This document shows, piece by piece, positions 10,197 through 59,087 of a stretch of DNA of 64,000 nt; positions within the stretch are counted from its first letter, which is position 1; every line of letters begins with the position of its first letter. Below the pieces are notes generated by a model that was given only the letters and a program-made list of their open reading frames with translations, did no database searches and was not told the origin of the DNA. A program made the position numbers and the translations under genes. This DNA is from Bicyclus anynana (lineage: Eukaryota; Arthropoda; Insecta; Lepidoptera; Nymphalidae). The DNA is taken from assembly GCF_947172395.1 (NCBI RefSeq), contig NC_069106.1, positions 806,001 through 870,000 of the forward strand. The letters run 5' to 3'.

Positions 10197-10269
10197 ATAG
10201 TGTAAGTCAGGTGGCGCGACTTGTTTCCATAAAAAATGGGAAGTTAGAGAGGGGTAACCATCGGTTGGC

Positions 10270-10620
10270 GGGAACGACTTGCGATATAAGGCGTCCGTCG
10301 TCGTCGGCTTTAAAGTGTTTGTGGCGTTCGAGCTGTCGACATTTTTTGTTTTGTGGTTTTTTGCTTGGAATAGGCGGGGGGAGTGACTTGAGTGGAAAAG
10401 GGGAGTGTTTGTTAACAGTCAAAGGAGCCTTTAACCCTACACACAACGTTCACAAGTGCGTGACTTCACTCAAGGTTATTCTCTGCCATTCTTATTCTTA
10501 TTTTAGTTACAGTTTGATTTGTTAATTAAGTTGTCCTGACAAATGTTGTGAATCAACTTATGTTGTGAAATAACTTTTTGTTCGACATTGGTTTTCTTAT
10601 TTTTGTAATTCACTTCGGAG
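10270..10620. repeat. dispersed repeat shared with 26510-26890
   Basis: Shared text includes gtgacttgagtggaaaaggg, ctttaaccctacacaca and gttaattaagttgtcctgac. The minus strand is partly open, but the frame is not shared cleanly with the second copy, so I treat it as a repeat and not a gene. It lies immediately upstream of the ectodomain gene promoter region. Confidence 0.65.
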
Positions 10621-11284
10621 TCTGCTAAAAGTAGACAGACATTCCGCGGTTTAATCCGCGTAGTTCTTGTTCCTGTGAGAAAACGGGGGTAAAATATAGC
10701 CTATGCCACTCACAGATAACGTGGCTTTCTATTGATAAAAGAATTTTCAAAGTTAGTGCACAAACACAGGTGCACTTTCTATTCGATAATTAGAAGAGTG
10801 AGTAACTGATACTTGTTTCGCTAAAACTAGATAACGGCTTTTAGTACTAGAATGGGGTTTTCTTAGACATAAGGAAAAATAATTATGAAACACACATACC
10901 TACTAGACTTTTAAATAAGCCTACGTACTAGATATTATGCGAATCAGGATATTTTGATGTATAAAAAGATATTCTGCAAAGTAACTTACATTTTATTCAA
11001 ACACCTATGTAGACAAACACAAAACTTATGTAGGTAGGTACCTATATTTTAATTAAACGCTTAAATATAATAAAGTTAAACAAGTTATCAGATCAACTAG
11101 TAACAGGTAAATGATCAACAAATGATTAAAATAGTATTCTTATACGAGTAGTAATGACGTCAGGTGGTTCATTAATTACAGTATGTAGACGGGCTATACA
11201 AATTGCTGTAAATATTGCTAACTAAAATATTACTCACATTTATTTATTTTTCTTTTCAAAACACTATTAAAAAATTTATAAAAA

Positions 11285-11936
11285 AAATAAACCCTCCCGC
11301 TGCGGGACATTTGAGTGCCCAAGCAACCGGCGGTCAGGGCTCCAGAGTGAAGAACCTCCTCACAATACGCGCCGCCTCAAGAATGCACTGCCTTCTGCAT
11401 GCGACTCTTGATCCAACAGTTAAGCGAAAGCTTCTTAAGATGTTGGTCGAAGCTTTTCGCTATAAGACCATTGACTGAAACAACCATCGGAACAATAGTA
11501 GTTGACTCAACATTCCACATGGCGGTAATCTCGTGAGCGAGGTATTTTGATACTTTTTCCTTTTCGGCTTTAACCAGATTATTGTCATGTGGAACAGTAA
11601 TATCAACAATTATTGCACGACGCACTGACCGATCGACTAGCACTATATCAGGTCTATTGGCTACAATATACCTGTCAGTGATAATCGTCCGGTTCGTGTA
11701 ACTAAAATATCTTTATTAGGTATCTCACTACACACAATCAGATCAGATAAATAAGAGAGGAGATTGGAGCTTCGACCACGCTGCTCTAATATGGGTTGGC
11801 GGGTGTAGACTGTAGAGTGACCTTTGAGGCACGGGGTTGTAACACTACTTCCCATCGCCGCGCTAGTACTGTGGATTGCTGCCCGACCCCGGAATCGAAC
11901 TCCGGAACTTATTATGCAAAACCATGTAGGCACCAA
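11285..11936 (-). pseudogene. LINE C-terminal fragment (other clade)
   Basis: The minus strand reads DRSVRRAIIVDITVPHDNNL, KAEKEKVSKYLAHEITAMW and VVSVNGLIAKSFDQHLK, which I recognise as a C-terminal segment common in lepidopteran retrotransposon polyproteins. The adjoining frame 11661-11936 is shifted. There is no full domain. Confidence 0.65.
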
Positions 11937-12619
11937 CGAACGTTATAATAATTATGATAATTTAAATCTTTATAAATGGATTTTCAAAACTACCTTTAAC
12001 GATTTTTAACCGACTTCAAAAAAGGAGATTGTAAATTTTATGCCTTTTTTTAGAAAATTCCTTTTTTGTTTGAAGGAGTAGGTATATTTTCAGAATGCCT
12101 ACCTAGGCATTCATGTTGCAATATGTCAGCTACAATTGCCGTTAGAAGTTGCCCGTCTAAGAGTACTTATTCATACAAATTCTCATGTATTTCCCAAAGT
12201 CTTATGGTAGACGACTTTATAAACTGGTTTATATTAACGTATAAGGATAAATCTTATAATTCTTTTTGCAGGTTTTCTTTTTCCTATTCAGAAACAAGTT
12301 CTGTTTTTTTCGAAATGAGATTCTTTTTTTAATTTAAACTATTCATATTCATTGATTATGAAACATGGCTATAACTCACGTGATATAAGGTCGGAGTATG
12401 CCCGACTAGTTTCGAACCCATACGGGGCCCTTAGTCATGAGCTGGTTCTTGCAACGTGGCACGACACAAAAATGTAGCCGGTTTTATAATTAATTTAAAT
12501 GAGAAAATTGTATATCTATCTTAGGAGTAGACACACCTTATGGTAAGTGAAACACTATTGCCTATATCAGAGTAACACAGTTAAAGGTTAGCTTGTCATT
12601 TTTAAATAAAATGGTGGTC

Positions 12620-12835
12620 GTCATTATCAACTCATATTCGGCTCACTGCTGAGCTCGAGTCTCCTCTCAGAATGAGAAGGGTTAGGCCACTACCATGCTG
12701 GCCCAATGCGGATTGGCAGACTTCACACACTCAGATAATTAAGAAAGTTCTCTGGTATGCAGGTTTCCTCACGATGTTTTTCCTTCACCGTTTGAGACAC
12801 GTGATATTTAATTTTTTAAAATGCACACAACTAAC
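12620..12835 (-). repeat. SINE family B, 5'-truncated
   Basis: Contains cggctcactgctgagctcga through gtttgagacacgtgat in minus orientation. Confidence 0.75.
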
Positions 12836-15731
12836 TTTGACGTAGTCTACTGATTAACAACTCTACTACTAAAATCAGTTACGTTTCAAATATTAGCAGT
12901 CATAGAAAGAAGTAACAAATAGATATTTGCTATGTGTGCGAAGGATACTAACTATTTGTTAGTAGTTTAGTTATTTTTAGCACCTTTGCTCGCTTAGATA
13001 TTTAATACCTTCGAGCAAAGCTAGGAATTCAAGAAAATTTATCGTTGCGAGGGGTTCAATGCACTTTTCTGCCGTGCGTAACACACTTATTGTATTCAGG
13101 ATTCTGGATTCTATTTCATATTAAAACAGGGAAATCTTTGACTTGTGTTTTGAAATGCGGATTTAAAGGAGAAAAGGAAACAAAAAAATATTATTTGGTA
13201 CAGTATTATTGTATAATTGTCATTACAAAAAACATGTCGATGTTAGCAAAAATAATCACAGTCAGACACTTCTATACTATTCTATACTTTACACTCTATT
13301 TAGTAGAAAAGCAATGTTGCCCATATGAAAAATAATATTTCCTACAGAAAGTCAATTAATGTGACATAATATACAAACTTAAATTAAGAAAGAAAAATAA
13401 ATAAATTCTAGAGAAGTTCGCGCTTACATTTTGTAGCAATCACGCCACTCAACGCAATTTGGGAAAAAAAAACATGAAAAGTATAACTTGGTTTGGGTAA
13501 CGTAGGTACTGTTAAGTTTTTTCTTAAAGTTTAAAATTAAGATAAACACCTACCTACTGACATGATACATTAAAATGTGTGTGTGTGTTTTTTCACAAAA
13601 TTAATGTAATAATTGCTTTTAAATGTTTAAATAAACAATTCATATTGTTGGTAGTAATGAAAAATCTTATCTTGAAATTTTTCGAGTACAAAAAGTATTA
13701 ATTTCAAAATTGAAATTAATACTTTTTGTAATGAACAATTAAGCTTCTTCTTGAACCATTGATTGACATTATTATTAATGTAGGTATTATCAAAAATATA
13801 AAAAATATGCAGAAATATAAAAAATGTCATTTGTAATTACGTAATTTCAATAACCATACCTTACGCCGTCATTTTTACTCATAATTACATACAAAAATTC
13901 AATTAGGTTCCTAATTATATCCTTAAACCTATTCTTATCTGTACATACATAGCTAATAATATATTGCTTCATACAACCATTCCACTAGTTAATTACAATT
14001 ATATAAACAAAAAGATGGCGCAAATTCATACAAACATTAAATCATAGACATATAAAGTCCATTATTACTTCCCAATAATCTATTCAAAATCCCTCACGGA
14101 GAAATGTTTCATACTAAGTTTTACCTAATTTTATGTAATAGGTATAAAACTCGAAAGAGATTAAATAAACATTGTAAAGTACTGAAAAATATGAAATGCA
14201 GCCAATAACATTATTAGACCCTAGATTTCTTTATATGTATAATATTTTAAATAATATAAACGTACCATAAAATGACTAATAAATTGTCATAAATATTTTA
14301 AGAGTTGCCAAATCAAAAATTGGTGGTAACTGGTAGCTTCTTGTAATTTTAATTGGGATGGAAGAAATTAAAAAAAAATCACCATAACGTCTATGGCACC
14401 ATCTTATACTATGGTAACTCATTATTCAGGTATTATCTTCGAACATTCAACCATGGTAAAACTCCTTGACAACTATCTATCCAATATAAATTGTTTAGAA
14501 TTATTTATTAAATATATAATTGTTTAGAACCTAGATAGATACAGAAGAGCGTTGATTTAACGTTCTTCTGTAGAATATAATATTATGACTTGTTATATAG
14601 TAAACAAACTGCTTAATAAATATTGCTTCTGCATTGTTATTTTTTTACATTTACCGTCATTTATTGCTTAAAAACGGTATAACAAGTCCGGTCTCAGTTA
14701 ATTTATGCGCTGTTTAGTAAATATGCATTAAAGGCAGTCTTATTGGTTGATTGTTCGAAGTCTATCATTAACTACCTATACCGGAGGACCCTATAAAAAG
14801 CGTTCGACCAATCATAATTGCTAACATTCCCTAAACCTTAGTACTAATGTACTTGCTACTATAAATATAACCTAATATTTACATGTTCGACTAAATAACA
14901 GTCATTTAGCTATAAGTACTAGAATTACAATTGATGTGCTAATAATATTCGTAATCGATTTAATTTTTTTATTTTATGTTAGGCAAGAAAAATATTAGAG
15001 CTGTGTCTATTTTATAGTCATTTCAAATTTGTGTACGTTCATTATACATTTAATTTATTATTACATTAAATAAATAATTTAAATATTTCTTGTGTGACAC
15101 AAAAGTTAAGTAAATTATTATTGATGATTTTTGGAAAAAGGCAACATTTTTTAACTCGGTAGTAGAGCGAGTACAAAGGTATTTATGATTTTTAAACGTG
15201 GACACACTGACATATTTTTAACCTACTTTCAAAAAGGAGGAGATTCTATGTTCGGCTGTATGTACGTTTTTTTTTTATTATTATGATTGGTAGTTTTTGT
15301 TTCATTTAACTGGCAACATTAACATCGATTACGAATATAGAGATACGCAAAATTATAAATTCATTGAGCGGTTGAGCAAATTAACAAATTAACATTGATT
15401 TGATGATTCAATTACAATTACATTTCATATATTATCACCTATTTCTATTTTTGTCGTAAATATTACACACTGATAGCCGTTTGAATGTAAGGATAAGGGA
15501 AAGGAATATTTTATTATCTCTTTCGCGCATGCTCATAAAAATATTTTCTATCTTGCTTGCTTATAAAGATCATTTTTAATTATTTAGGGATAATGGATAG
15601 AAAACTATCTAATTCGTCTATTTGGATTTTGTCAAGGAAATGTATAATTGAGGGTAGGTACATTATTTTGTTCTTAAAGCTTACAATTATATTCACATTG
15701 ACAATAGCTTAAAGCGATTTGAGCTCAACAA
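12836..15731. other. intergenic AT-rich DNA
   Basis: No gene seen. The one structured item is a palindrome at 13687-13730. This stretch separates the ectodomain gene and the debris upstream of it from the transporter stop codon. Confidence 0.5.
13687..13730. repeat. perfect palindrome, 21-bp arms
   Basis: tacaaaaagtattaatttc... is followed after 2 bp by its exact reverse complement. It is AT-rich and could be a cruciform or the core of a small foldback element. Confidence 0.8.
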
Positions 15732-51077
<35,346 letters not shown>

Positions 51078-51119
51078 CTGTTTGCAAAAGAAAAATAACG
51101 TTATTTTCTTCCATAGACT

Positions 51120-51290
51120 CAATCTATACTAATATTATAAAGAGGTTCAGTTTGTGGTGTTCATGGGATTATCTCTGTATCCACTGAACCGATTTTTTAA
51201 ATTCTCTTAGCACAAAAAGCCACGTTATTTATGAGTGTCATAGGTTATATTTTATCCCTTATTCTCACGGAAACAACGACGAGGGTCACG
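51120..51290 (+). repeat. diverged repeat C-like fragment
   Basis: tctatactaatattataaag at the start and a cacggaaacaacgacgaggg end. Older than the other copies. Confidence 0.5.
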
Positions 51291-52570
51291 TCGTTCAGTC
51301 TCCATAATAATAAAAACTGAAATACTTAGTAACAAATATTGTTTGAAGAAGCTATAATCTATGCGACTAAAGTCCGGCCGCTCAGGGATTTCGTTTCTGA
51401 CAGGTGGGCGATGTAACATGAGAGAGAGAGACAAAAAACGAAGCAATTGTAATTGTATATGTTTGTCCCTTGACTTTTATCTCCGAGCTTGAATCTGACT
51501 TTAATAAATGTATTTAATTCGTTTAAAAGCGTCAAAGTAAATTAGAGGCTAAAACAACTTGAGAAGTAACTTTTTAACATTTCTCCGCCATTGTATGACA
51601 GTTTTTTGTTTAAATTCAAACCGCATAGACGCAAGCGCATCTTTTATTCAGTCAATGCATTCGGGTTTTGACATATGCCTCACGGTCAGCATGGCGAAAC
51701 AATCGCCATTACAAATTTACGCGACGAAACATGTAAAACTATACCCATCCCACTTTAACACAACCTTGGTCAACTACATTACGTATTGCCGTTTCGTCAG
51801 TGATCGATAATCGATATGACGTAGGTGTTAGATTGATATCGATTATAATTATTGAATAAATATGGTCGTCATAGATTCGTAAACGGTTGACCTATTAAGT
51901 TAGTAAAGGAATGAATTGTATAACGCATTTGTTTGGACGCATTTGAATCAGGGGCGTAGCTTCAGCTGTATCAGCCGTATCAATGATATGGGGCCCCCGG
52001 ACTGCAGAGGCCCCTTACGTGTGATAGCAAATAGTAAAATGCAGGTTCTCTACAATCTCACTTAATACTTTCGCTGTGGCACTGATTTTTCTGAACTTTC
52101 CTCTGGTGTGGTACGAGGTCCATCGACCTCGTAACTCTTTAACACGCTAGACGTACAAGGTCCATTGACCTCGTATCGCAGCGAACGTTTTAATATGGTT
52201 CTTCCCGGAGAAAAAAAACCAAAGAAACTGCAGTTTTCACATCAGAAATGACAAAAGTAAAAAATAATCGTTTTCTTCCCGGGTAAGAATACGTCAATTT
52301 ACACCGTACATGTTGGAAATATTCTACTTAATAGGTTAAGTAACTGTCATTACATTTTTGTTTCTTTTGCGAAAAATCTTTACCCTTTATTTGAGCCCCC
52401 CAACTAATGATATACGGCCCCTGCAAGGTACGCTACGTCACTGTGTTGCATTGATTCTATTCAAAATGTTCGTTCTATTTACTTGTCAGCCGACGAAAAT
52501 GGAGAGAAGATTATCAATTCGACGTATATATCTTTGTATGTATTGGAACACTATTTTATTCGCAAATCTA
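51291..52570. other. upstream DNA, no gene seen
   Basis: No exon or family recognised. Short open frames here have no coding character. The missing first transporter exon could lie in this stretch or beyond. Confidence 0.4.
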
Positions 52571-53085
52571 AAACCCAATTCTAATAATATGAGCAATACA
52601 TTATATCCACATTTTATTAAATGTAAATATAGATTATTTCTAAAGAATTTTAAATTAAATCAGTTTACAAAAATCGGAAACTTTCCAGACTTTATTGCAA
52701 TCACCTTTTTAAATCATCAAAATTCTTTTAGCTATTAAAATTCATACTAATTTAGAACAATTTGATGATATTTGAGCTTAATTATTTTGATTGAAATTAA
52801 AAACAAAAAAAATCCAATAATATGTGCAATGCATTATACCCACATATTATGTCAATGTATATAATATAATAGCTTATATTATATACATATACATATTATA
52901 TGCTGATGTCTTAAGAATTTTAAATTAAATCAGTTTACAAAAATCGGAAACTTTCCAGACTTTATTGCAATCACCTTTTGAATCATCAAAATTCTTTTAG
53001 CCATAAAATTTCATACGTACATTTAGAACAATTTGATGAAATTGGAGCTTAATTATTTTGATTGGGATCAAAAACAAAATGACCA
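52571..53085. repeat. tandem duplication, period about 260 bp
   Basis: taaattaaatcagtttacaa and the following ~100 bp occur at about 52661 and 52921 with few changes; flanking text (aataatatgxgcaat) repeats as well. Non-coding. Confidence 0.75.
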
Positions 53086-53674
53086 TATATTGTTATGATA
53101 CAAACTCGTTAACGGTATTAACACAAGGTAAAAAAACACTGACGTCAGCAATTGGTCAGGTCAATGAACTTAGTTACACGATTTTGCCTTCCGAAGGCAA
53201 TGTTTTTTGCGGGCAATGGTCAGGTTGGATTGTAAGTATAGTACAAACAAGGTGATTTGATATATTGCTCAGAACCGTTACAATTTCGCGTGTTTTAGCT
53301 ATTTTTAAAGTCGTTTTTATAAATAGCGTATATGCTCCAAAGTATGAAATTCATATTTTTTTATTATGACACTTACAGATTAAAATTAATACATAGTCTT
53401 AAATTGACACGATCTATAATACTAAAGGTATAATGTAGACAACATGCTTTATTATAACTATTAGCATTCAGCAATTTAAAAAAAAACAAAACCAAGTAAG
53501 AATACAAGATTCGTAATTTTAAGTACATCTTTTATTTATTTTAAGTAAGCTCAGTTTACAGCTCAGAAACGTCCTATCGATAGTTTGGCCGGGAACTTTT
53601 TAAGCAACCTACTCGAAAGATTTTTTTAACACAATATTCAAAATTTCATCCACGGTGCGAGTTGCACTACTAAG

Positions 53675-53915
53675 TATCATCATCATTAGCAACCATTTTA
53701 GGCTCACTATTGAGCACGAGTCTCCTCTAAGAATGAGAAAGGTAAAGCCAATAATCCACCACGCTGGCCCAATTGGCAGACTTCACACACTTAGAGAATG
53801 AGACACTGTTTGAGACACGTGATATTTAATTTCTTAAAATTCACACAACTGAAAAGTTATGGAGCTGCATGCCCCGGACTGGATTCGAACCTACGCCCTC
53901 CGAATCGAAGACATA
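53675..53915 (-). repeat. SINE family B copy
   Basis: Minus orientation with small deletions; B-box region ggattcgaacctacgccctc. Confidence 0.75.
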
Positions 53916-54063
53916 CTATCTTAAATACTACTACCTATATACTATCTTAAATACTGTTATTAGATGTGGATACGACAATAGTCCGAGCATGAGATTGAAC
54001 CTACGACCCCTCTGTTCTTAACCGGCTTTGGAGTTACTTTGGCTCTATTGATTCTTTTGAATC

Positions 54064-54532
54064 TATTTAAAGTAGATTACAGAGTTTGTAAAATAGATTA
54101 ATTGTTTGTAAAGTAGATTAAAGTGTTCTTTGTTTTTTTTTGTTTTTTTTATTCTTTACAATTTAGCCATTGACTACAATCTCACCTGATGGTAAGTGAT
54201 GATGCAGTCTAAGATGGAAGCGGACTAACTTGTTAGGAGGATGAAAATCCACACCCCTTTCGGTTTCTACACAACATCGTACCGGAACGCTAAATCGCTT
54301 GGCGGTACGTTTTTGTCGGTAGGGTGATAACTAGCCACGGCCGAAGCCTCCCACCAACCAGACCTGGACCAATTAAGAAAATCTCAATCTGCCCAGCTGG
54401 GAATCGAACCCAGGACCTCCGTCCAGTAAATCCATCGCGCACACCACTGCGCCACGGAGGCCGTATATTACAGAGTATTTAAAGTAGATTACAGAGTTTG
54501 TAAATTAGATTAATTGTTTGTAAAGTAGATTA
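54064..54532. repeat. SINE A flanked by 57-bp direct repeats
   Basis: The sequence from tatttaaagtagattacaga at 54064-54120 recurs at 54477-54532 with one mismatch, on either side of the SINE at 54141-54463. Confidence 0.8.
54141..54463 (-). repeat. SINE family A, full length
   Basis: Minus orientation, T-rich tail at 54141 and head ending gccacggaggccgt. Confidence 0.87.
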
Positions 54533-55020
54533 CGGAGTTTGGAATTCCCAAAACAAGAAACTATGATAATGTAGTTACGTGTGTAGAAACATTATGGAAT
54601 GTTACCACAAGGACGCCCGCCACGCTTCCTTTTTGTGGGCAGGCGTCAACCACAAACAGGCACCTGTCAAGGTGTTAATCTGTTTTAACATTAAATTATA
54701 TAATCGTTATTACTTGTTACAATTTTTTTTTTATTGATTGTTGATTTGTTTTGAGTAAAAAGACTAAATTTTAAATCGTCCTTCTAGTCATGCATTACTG
54801 ATAATATAAATAGAAAACATACAGACACACGTCACATTTTTTACGTCGTTGGTTAAAAATAGCCCAAAAAAAGTTTGGTTGTAAAGAAGACGAATAAAAA
54901 AAAAATATATACATTTTTTTATATATTTTATCCAAGATACTATCCAAGATCCGTACTAACACACCTAGTTAAATAAATAACTTGGTTACAACCTTTTTGA
55001 TGTTTTTTGGTCGTATTTTA

Positions 55021-55337
55021 GTTATGTCGTCATCAACCCATATTCGGCTCACTGCTGAGATCGAGTCTCCTCTCAGAATGAGAAGTGTTAGGCCAATAGT
55101 CCACCACGCTGGCCCAATGCGGATTGGCAGACTTCACACACGCAGAGAATTAAGATAATTCACTGGTATGCAGGTTTCCTCGCGATGTTTTCCTTTACCG
55201 TTTGAGACACGTGATATTTAATTTCTTAAAATGCATACAACTGAAAAGTTGGAAGTGCATGCCCCTGGCCGAATTCGAACCCACACCCTCCGGAATCGGA
55301 GGCAGAGGTCATATCCACTGGGCTATCACGGCTCCAT
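55021..55337 (-). repeat. SINE family B, full length
   Basis: Minus orientation, catcaacccatattcggctc ... atatccactgggctatcacg. Confidence 0.87.
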
Positions 55338-56099
55338 ATATACGTATACAGTATAAAATATTATTGCATATAACGCTACATAATTCCTCTAAAGTCGTTA
55401 AGTGAAGTCTTTATGCTCAAGATCTATAAATATGTACCTGTAATAGTTATCTGGTCTCATACATTAACTTCAGCGAAACTGGTCGCGTGAACTCGACTAC
55501 CAACTATAAATAGATGTTTGACCAGTGGTATTACAACCTACTATATGTATATCGTGAATTAATAGGTATTATCAAATTATATTCAACCTAATCAGGGTTG
55601 GGCAGAAATACAAATACCTACGTATTTTTATTTCAATAACTTCCTAAAAATATAATTTGTAATTAGCTCTGGTGTGTATTTTGTATATATTTAGTAATTT
55701 AAATAACTACACATGGATTCAAAATTGATTCCAAAAATACATTTATCGTGGTACAAAACCAACGACTTATATCATATTTGTTTCGTACACGTAAGCAGAA
55801 AAATGGCCGATTGTTGTCTGACAGCATTTTGTAATATGTATTAAATATGAAAATATATATTCAGTATTTTATATTTTAAATACATACGTGAGAATGTATT
55901 TTCAATATAAATGCATGCTATATACAGCATGCATTTTGCCCAGCTCTGAATCACTGAATGTAATAAGCAAAAAATGCGCATTTTTCATTCATTGATATGA
56001 AACAAAAAGAATAGTTTATTTTTATACACACAAAATATCGTCTCTTTAATACTTCGTTTAAAAATAATTTGTTTGAAATAGGAAAGTCTTAATAATTGT
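55338..56099. other. upstream AT-rich DNA, no gene seen
   Basis: AT-rich sequence without coding character or a recognised repeat. Confidence 0.4.
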
Positions 56100-56282
56100 A
56101 TCTATAGTAATATTATAAAGCTGAAGAGTGTTTTTGTTTAAATGCGCTAATCTCAGGAATTCAGGGTCCGATTTGATAAATTCTTTCAGTATTAGATAGC
56201 CCATTTATCGAGGAAGGCTATATTATCCGTATTCCTACATGAACGGGAACCACGCGGGTGGAACCGCGCGGCGTCAGCTAGT
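56100..56282 (+). repeat. repeat C copy
   Basis: tctatagtaatattataaag ... ccgcgcggcgtcagctagt. Confidence 0.8.
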
Positions 56283-56461
56283 TGTATTATATAGGAAGCT
56301 GTATTACGTAACGCCGAATGGAAAGGTTATAGTGTTGCGCGGCTCGAGGTGAGGGGTCAGAGTTATCTATTGTGTATGAATATTTTCCTGTACATTTTGT
56401 ACTGAGTTTTTGCATGATTGACGTATGCATGCATACTATTTTTTGTTGTATTAAATAATGA

Positions 56462-56545
56462 TCATGTTGGTCCAGTGGTTAGCTTATGGCTTCTGGATCA
56501 GGAGGGCCTAGGTTCGAGTTTTGAGTTGGGCTATGAGGTACTGAT
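56462..56545 (+). repeat. SINE D head fragment
   Basis: gttggtccagtggttagctt, B-box-like taggttcgagttttgag. Confidence 0.6.
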
Positions 56546-56582
56546 ATTTTTTTTCTTCAGTTAAATTGTCCCAATTTCAAAT

Positions 56583-56770
56583 AAGTCGTGATAGTCCGTG
56601 GATGACCTCTACCTCCGATTCTGGAGGTTGTGGGTTCGAATCCGGTCTGGGTCCGGTCCTCCAACTTTTCAGCTAAGTGCATTTTAAACTTAAGAAATTA
56701 AATAAGGAAACCTGCATACCTGAAAATTTTGTCAACTTTATACGTGTGTGAAGTCTGCCAATTTTTTTGG
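56583..56770 (+). repeat. SINE B, internally deleted
   Basis: Head gtgatagtccgtggatgacc and B box gtgggttcgaatccggtct; the 3' part is cut short after gtgaagtctgcc. Confidence 0.7.
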
Positions 56771-57279
56771 AGCAATTGGGACCCCCCCCCTCACTTTATG
56801 TCATTGCAAAGTCCATGGTTCCCGCAGGATTTGTAAAAAACAGAATTCCACGCGGACGATGTCGCGGGCGTCTGCTAGTAATTGATAAATTCAAGAGTTT
56901 GAGAGATGAGTGAAGGCAAACAATAGAAATGCAAACAGACATGCCTGACCGTTGACTCAGAGTATTCATTGTATGCAGACTGCATTCACAATACGCCATT
57001 GCATTGGCACGTTCGTCCGTAGCTCGCATGAACGCTTCAATGAGAAAATTATTATCTTATGGACATCAGTGAGCCTAGGATACTAGGATATCACGAGTTT
57101 CGCGCGTGAGAGGCTTATTGTCAACCAATAGTTTAGAAATCGAAAATATCACTCGCGAGCAAGCGATATTCGCAATTACGCCGCTATTTTCTTTTGTAAA
57201 AGAATATTTGTCATTTTTTTTTAAATGATAACCAATTTTTCTCATTCCCCTCCAAATAGTCTGAAAAGTGGGTACGCCA

Positions 57280-57362
57280 ATAGTCCAACGGGCCGGGAAT
57301 CGAACCACAACCTCTCGGTGATAAGTACGACCGCTTTACCTTTGAGCTATTGAGGCTATTGG
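57280..57362 (-). repeat. tRNA-like SINE head (third type)
   Basis: Minus orientation of the family at 50345; gggaatcgaaccacaacctc is the B box complement. Confidence 0.6.
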
Positions 57363-57499
57363 TCGACGCTGTCTCTTTCGTCTTTTGTCTTTCATCAATA
57401 GATATTATCGCAGATAAGTGAATAATTCTTAAAAGGACACCGTTCGCAAACTGACCCGTTTTGTGCAAAATTGCGTAAACCAAACTTGATTTAGTTCGG

Positions 57500-57722
57500 T
57501 TAGCCGATGGACGTTGGGGTCCCAAGGTGCTGGAATGGCGACCCCGCACCGTTAAGCACACTGTTGGTCGATTCCCCACTAGGTGGAGTTGGTGGTTAGT
57601 GAGGTGGGTTGCAGGGAGCCGCTGGATGCAGGCGGCTCGAGACCGTTGAGCTTGGAGGTCCATGGAAGAGGCCTATGCTCAGCAGTGGACGTCCATCGGC
57701 TGATTATGATGATGATGATGAA
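57500..57722 (+). pseudogene. RTE-like LINE 3' fragment with (ATG)n tail
   Basis: gccgatggacgttggggtcc ... cagcagtggacgtccatcgg, ending in gatgatgatgatg. Confidence 0.78.
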
Positions 57723-58280
57723 ACTAGATTTAAATTTTAAGATTTCGAGGTAAGGTACCCTAAAAAATATAATTATTTGTATGTTGATCGGTTATGCAAA
57801 TAAGCTAAATATATTCTATTAACTAAAATGTAAATAGTAAACTTGAATAAAGTAATGTACATAATACATAGCTAATGTAAAATAATATATTATTAAACGT
57901 TTTGAAGGCTTCGCTGTATTCAAAGGTCGTGTTTGAAAATAACATATTTGTTCAAAAGTAATTATATTTCAAGATCATTGTATCTACTCTGCTACTAATT
58001 GATTTAGTATTTTTAAGTTTTATATTTATTTATTGAAAAGAATACAAAAAGAAAAAGAAAATTTAGCTAACGTATCCTATTAACTATACAAGAATACTGG
58101 CTGCATTTCTGTTTTGGACAGACTCATTCTTTGCGCAAAAAATGAGCCAATCCTTCATATTTCAAATACAAGAAGACACCCAATACTTCGTCCGCGTGGA
58201 ATTCAGTTTCACAAATCCCGCGGGAACCATGGATATTTTCGGGTTAAAAAGGAGCCTATATGTTGCTAAATAACCTCCTT

Positions 58281-58545
58281 TCTTCCTTATCAACCCATAT
58301 TCGGCTCACTGCTGAGCTCGAGTCTCCTTTCATAATGAGAGGGGTTAGGCCAATAGTCCACCACGCTGGCCCAATGCGGATTGGCAGACTTCACACACAC
58401 AGTGAATTGAGAAAATACTCAGGTATGAAGGTTCCCCTCACGATGTTTTTACTTCACCGTTTGAGACACGTGATATTTAATTTCTTAAAATGCAAAGTTG
58501 GAGGTGCATGCCCCGGACCAGATTCGAACCTTTCGGCCCCCATTA
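58281..58545 (-). repeat. SINE family B copy
   Basis: Minus orientation; the head end is replaced by unrelated sequence after cagattcgaacc. Confidence 0.75.
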
Positions 58546-58919
58546 GACGAATATGTGCCAAGTATAACGAAGTTTCTAAAACTATACCGGATATCGACAT
58601 CTTTCACAATTCCTTCTATGTCTTTAAAAACAAGTTGCATGACCATTTTAAACTCCATAATAATTAAATTGTCTCTATTATTAGTAAGATTTAGTTTAAT
58701 GTTAATGTTTTTTCTTAATATTTATTCTTTTTGTTTTGTATAATCTACCTACCTAGTAAATTAATTTAAAAATTGTATTTAATTAAGTTAAGTTTTCTTC
58801 TTTATGCTATTGTTTTAAAATTGTATACTATTTTAATAATTTTAAATTAGGTAATAATTAATTTTGACATTTAATTCTTCCTATAAATTTGACATATTAT
58901 AATTAGTTAAGTGTTGACA

Positions 58920-59038
58920 TATCTATACTTATAATAAATCTGTAGAGGTCAATTTTGTGCATGAAATATATTTCCAAAATAACTATCAGGGGGTGATTAG
59001 TCATCGATACTGATGCCAAAAATGCAATCAGTAAAATT

Positions 59039-59087
<49 letters not shown>

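Noticed and set aside
57211..57663. 150-codon minus-strand frame
   Set aside because: Antisense of a LINE 3' fragment joined to a SINE head; no shared protein sense.
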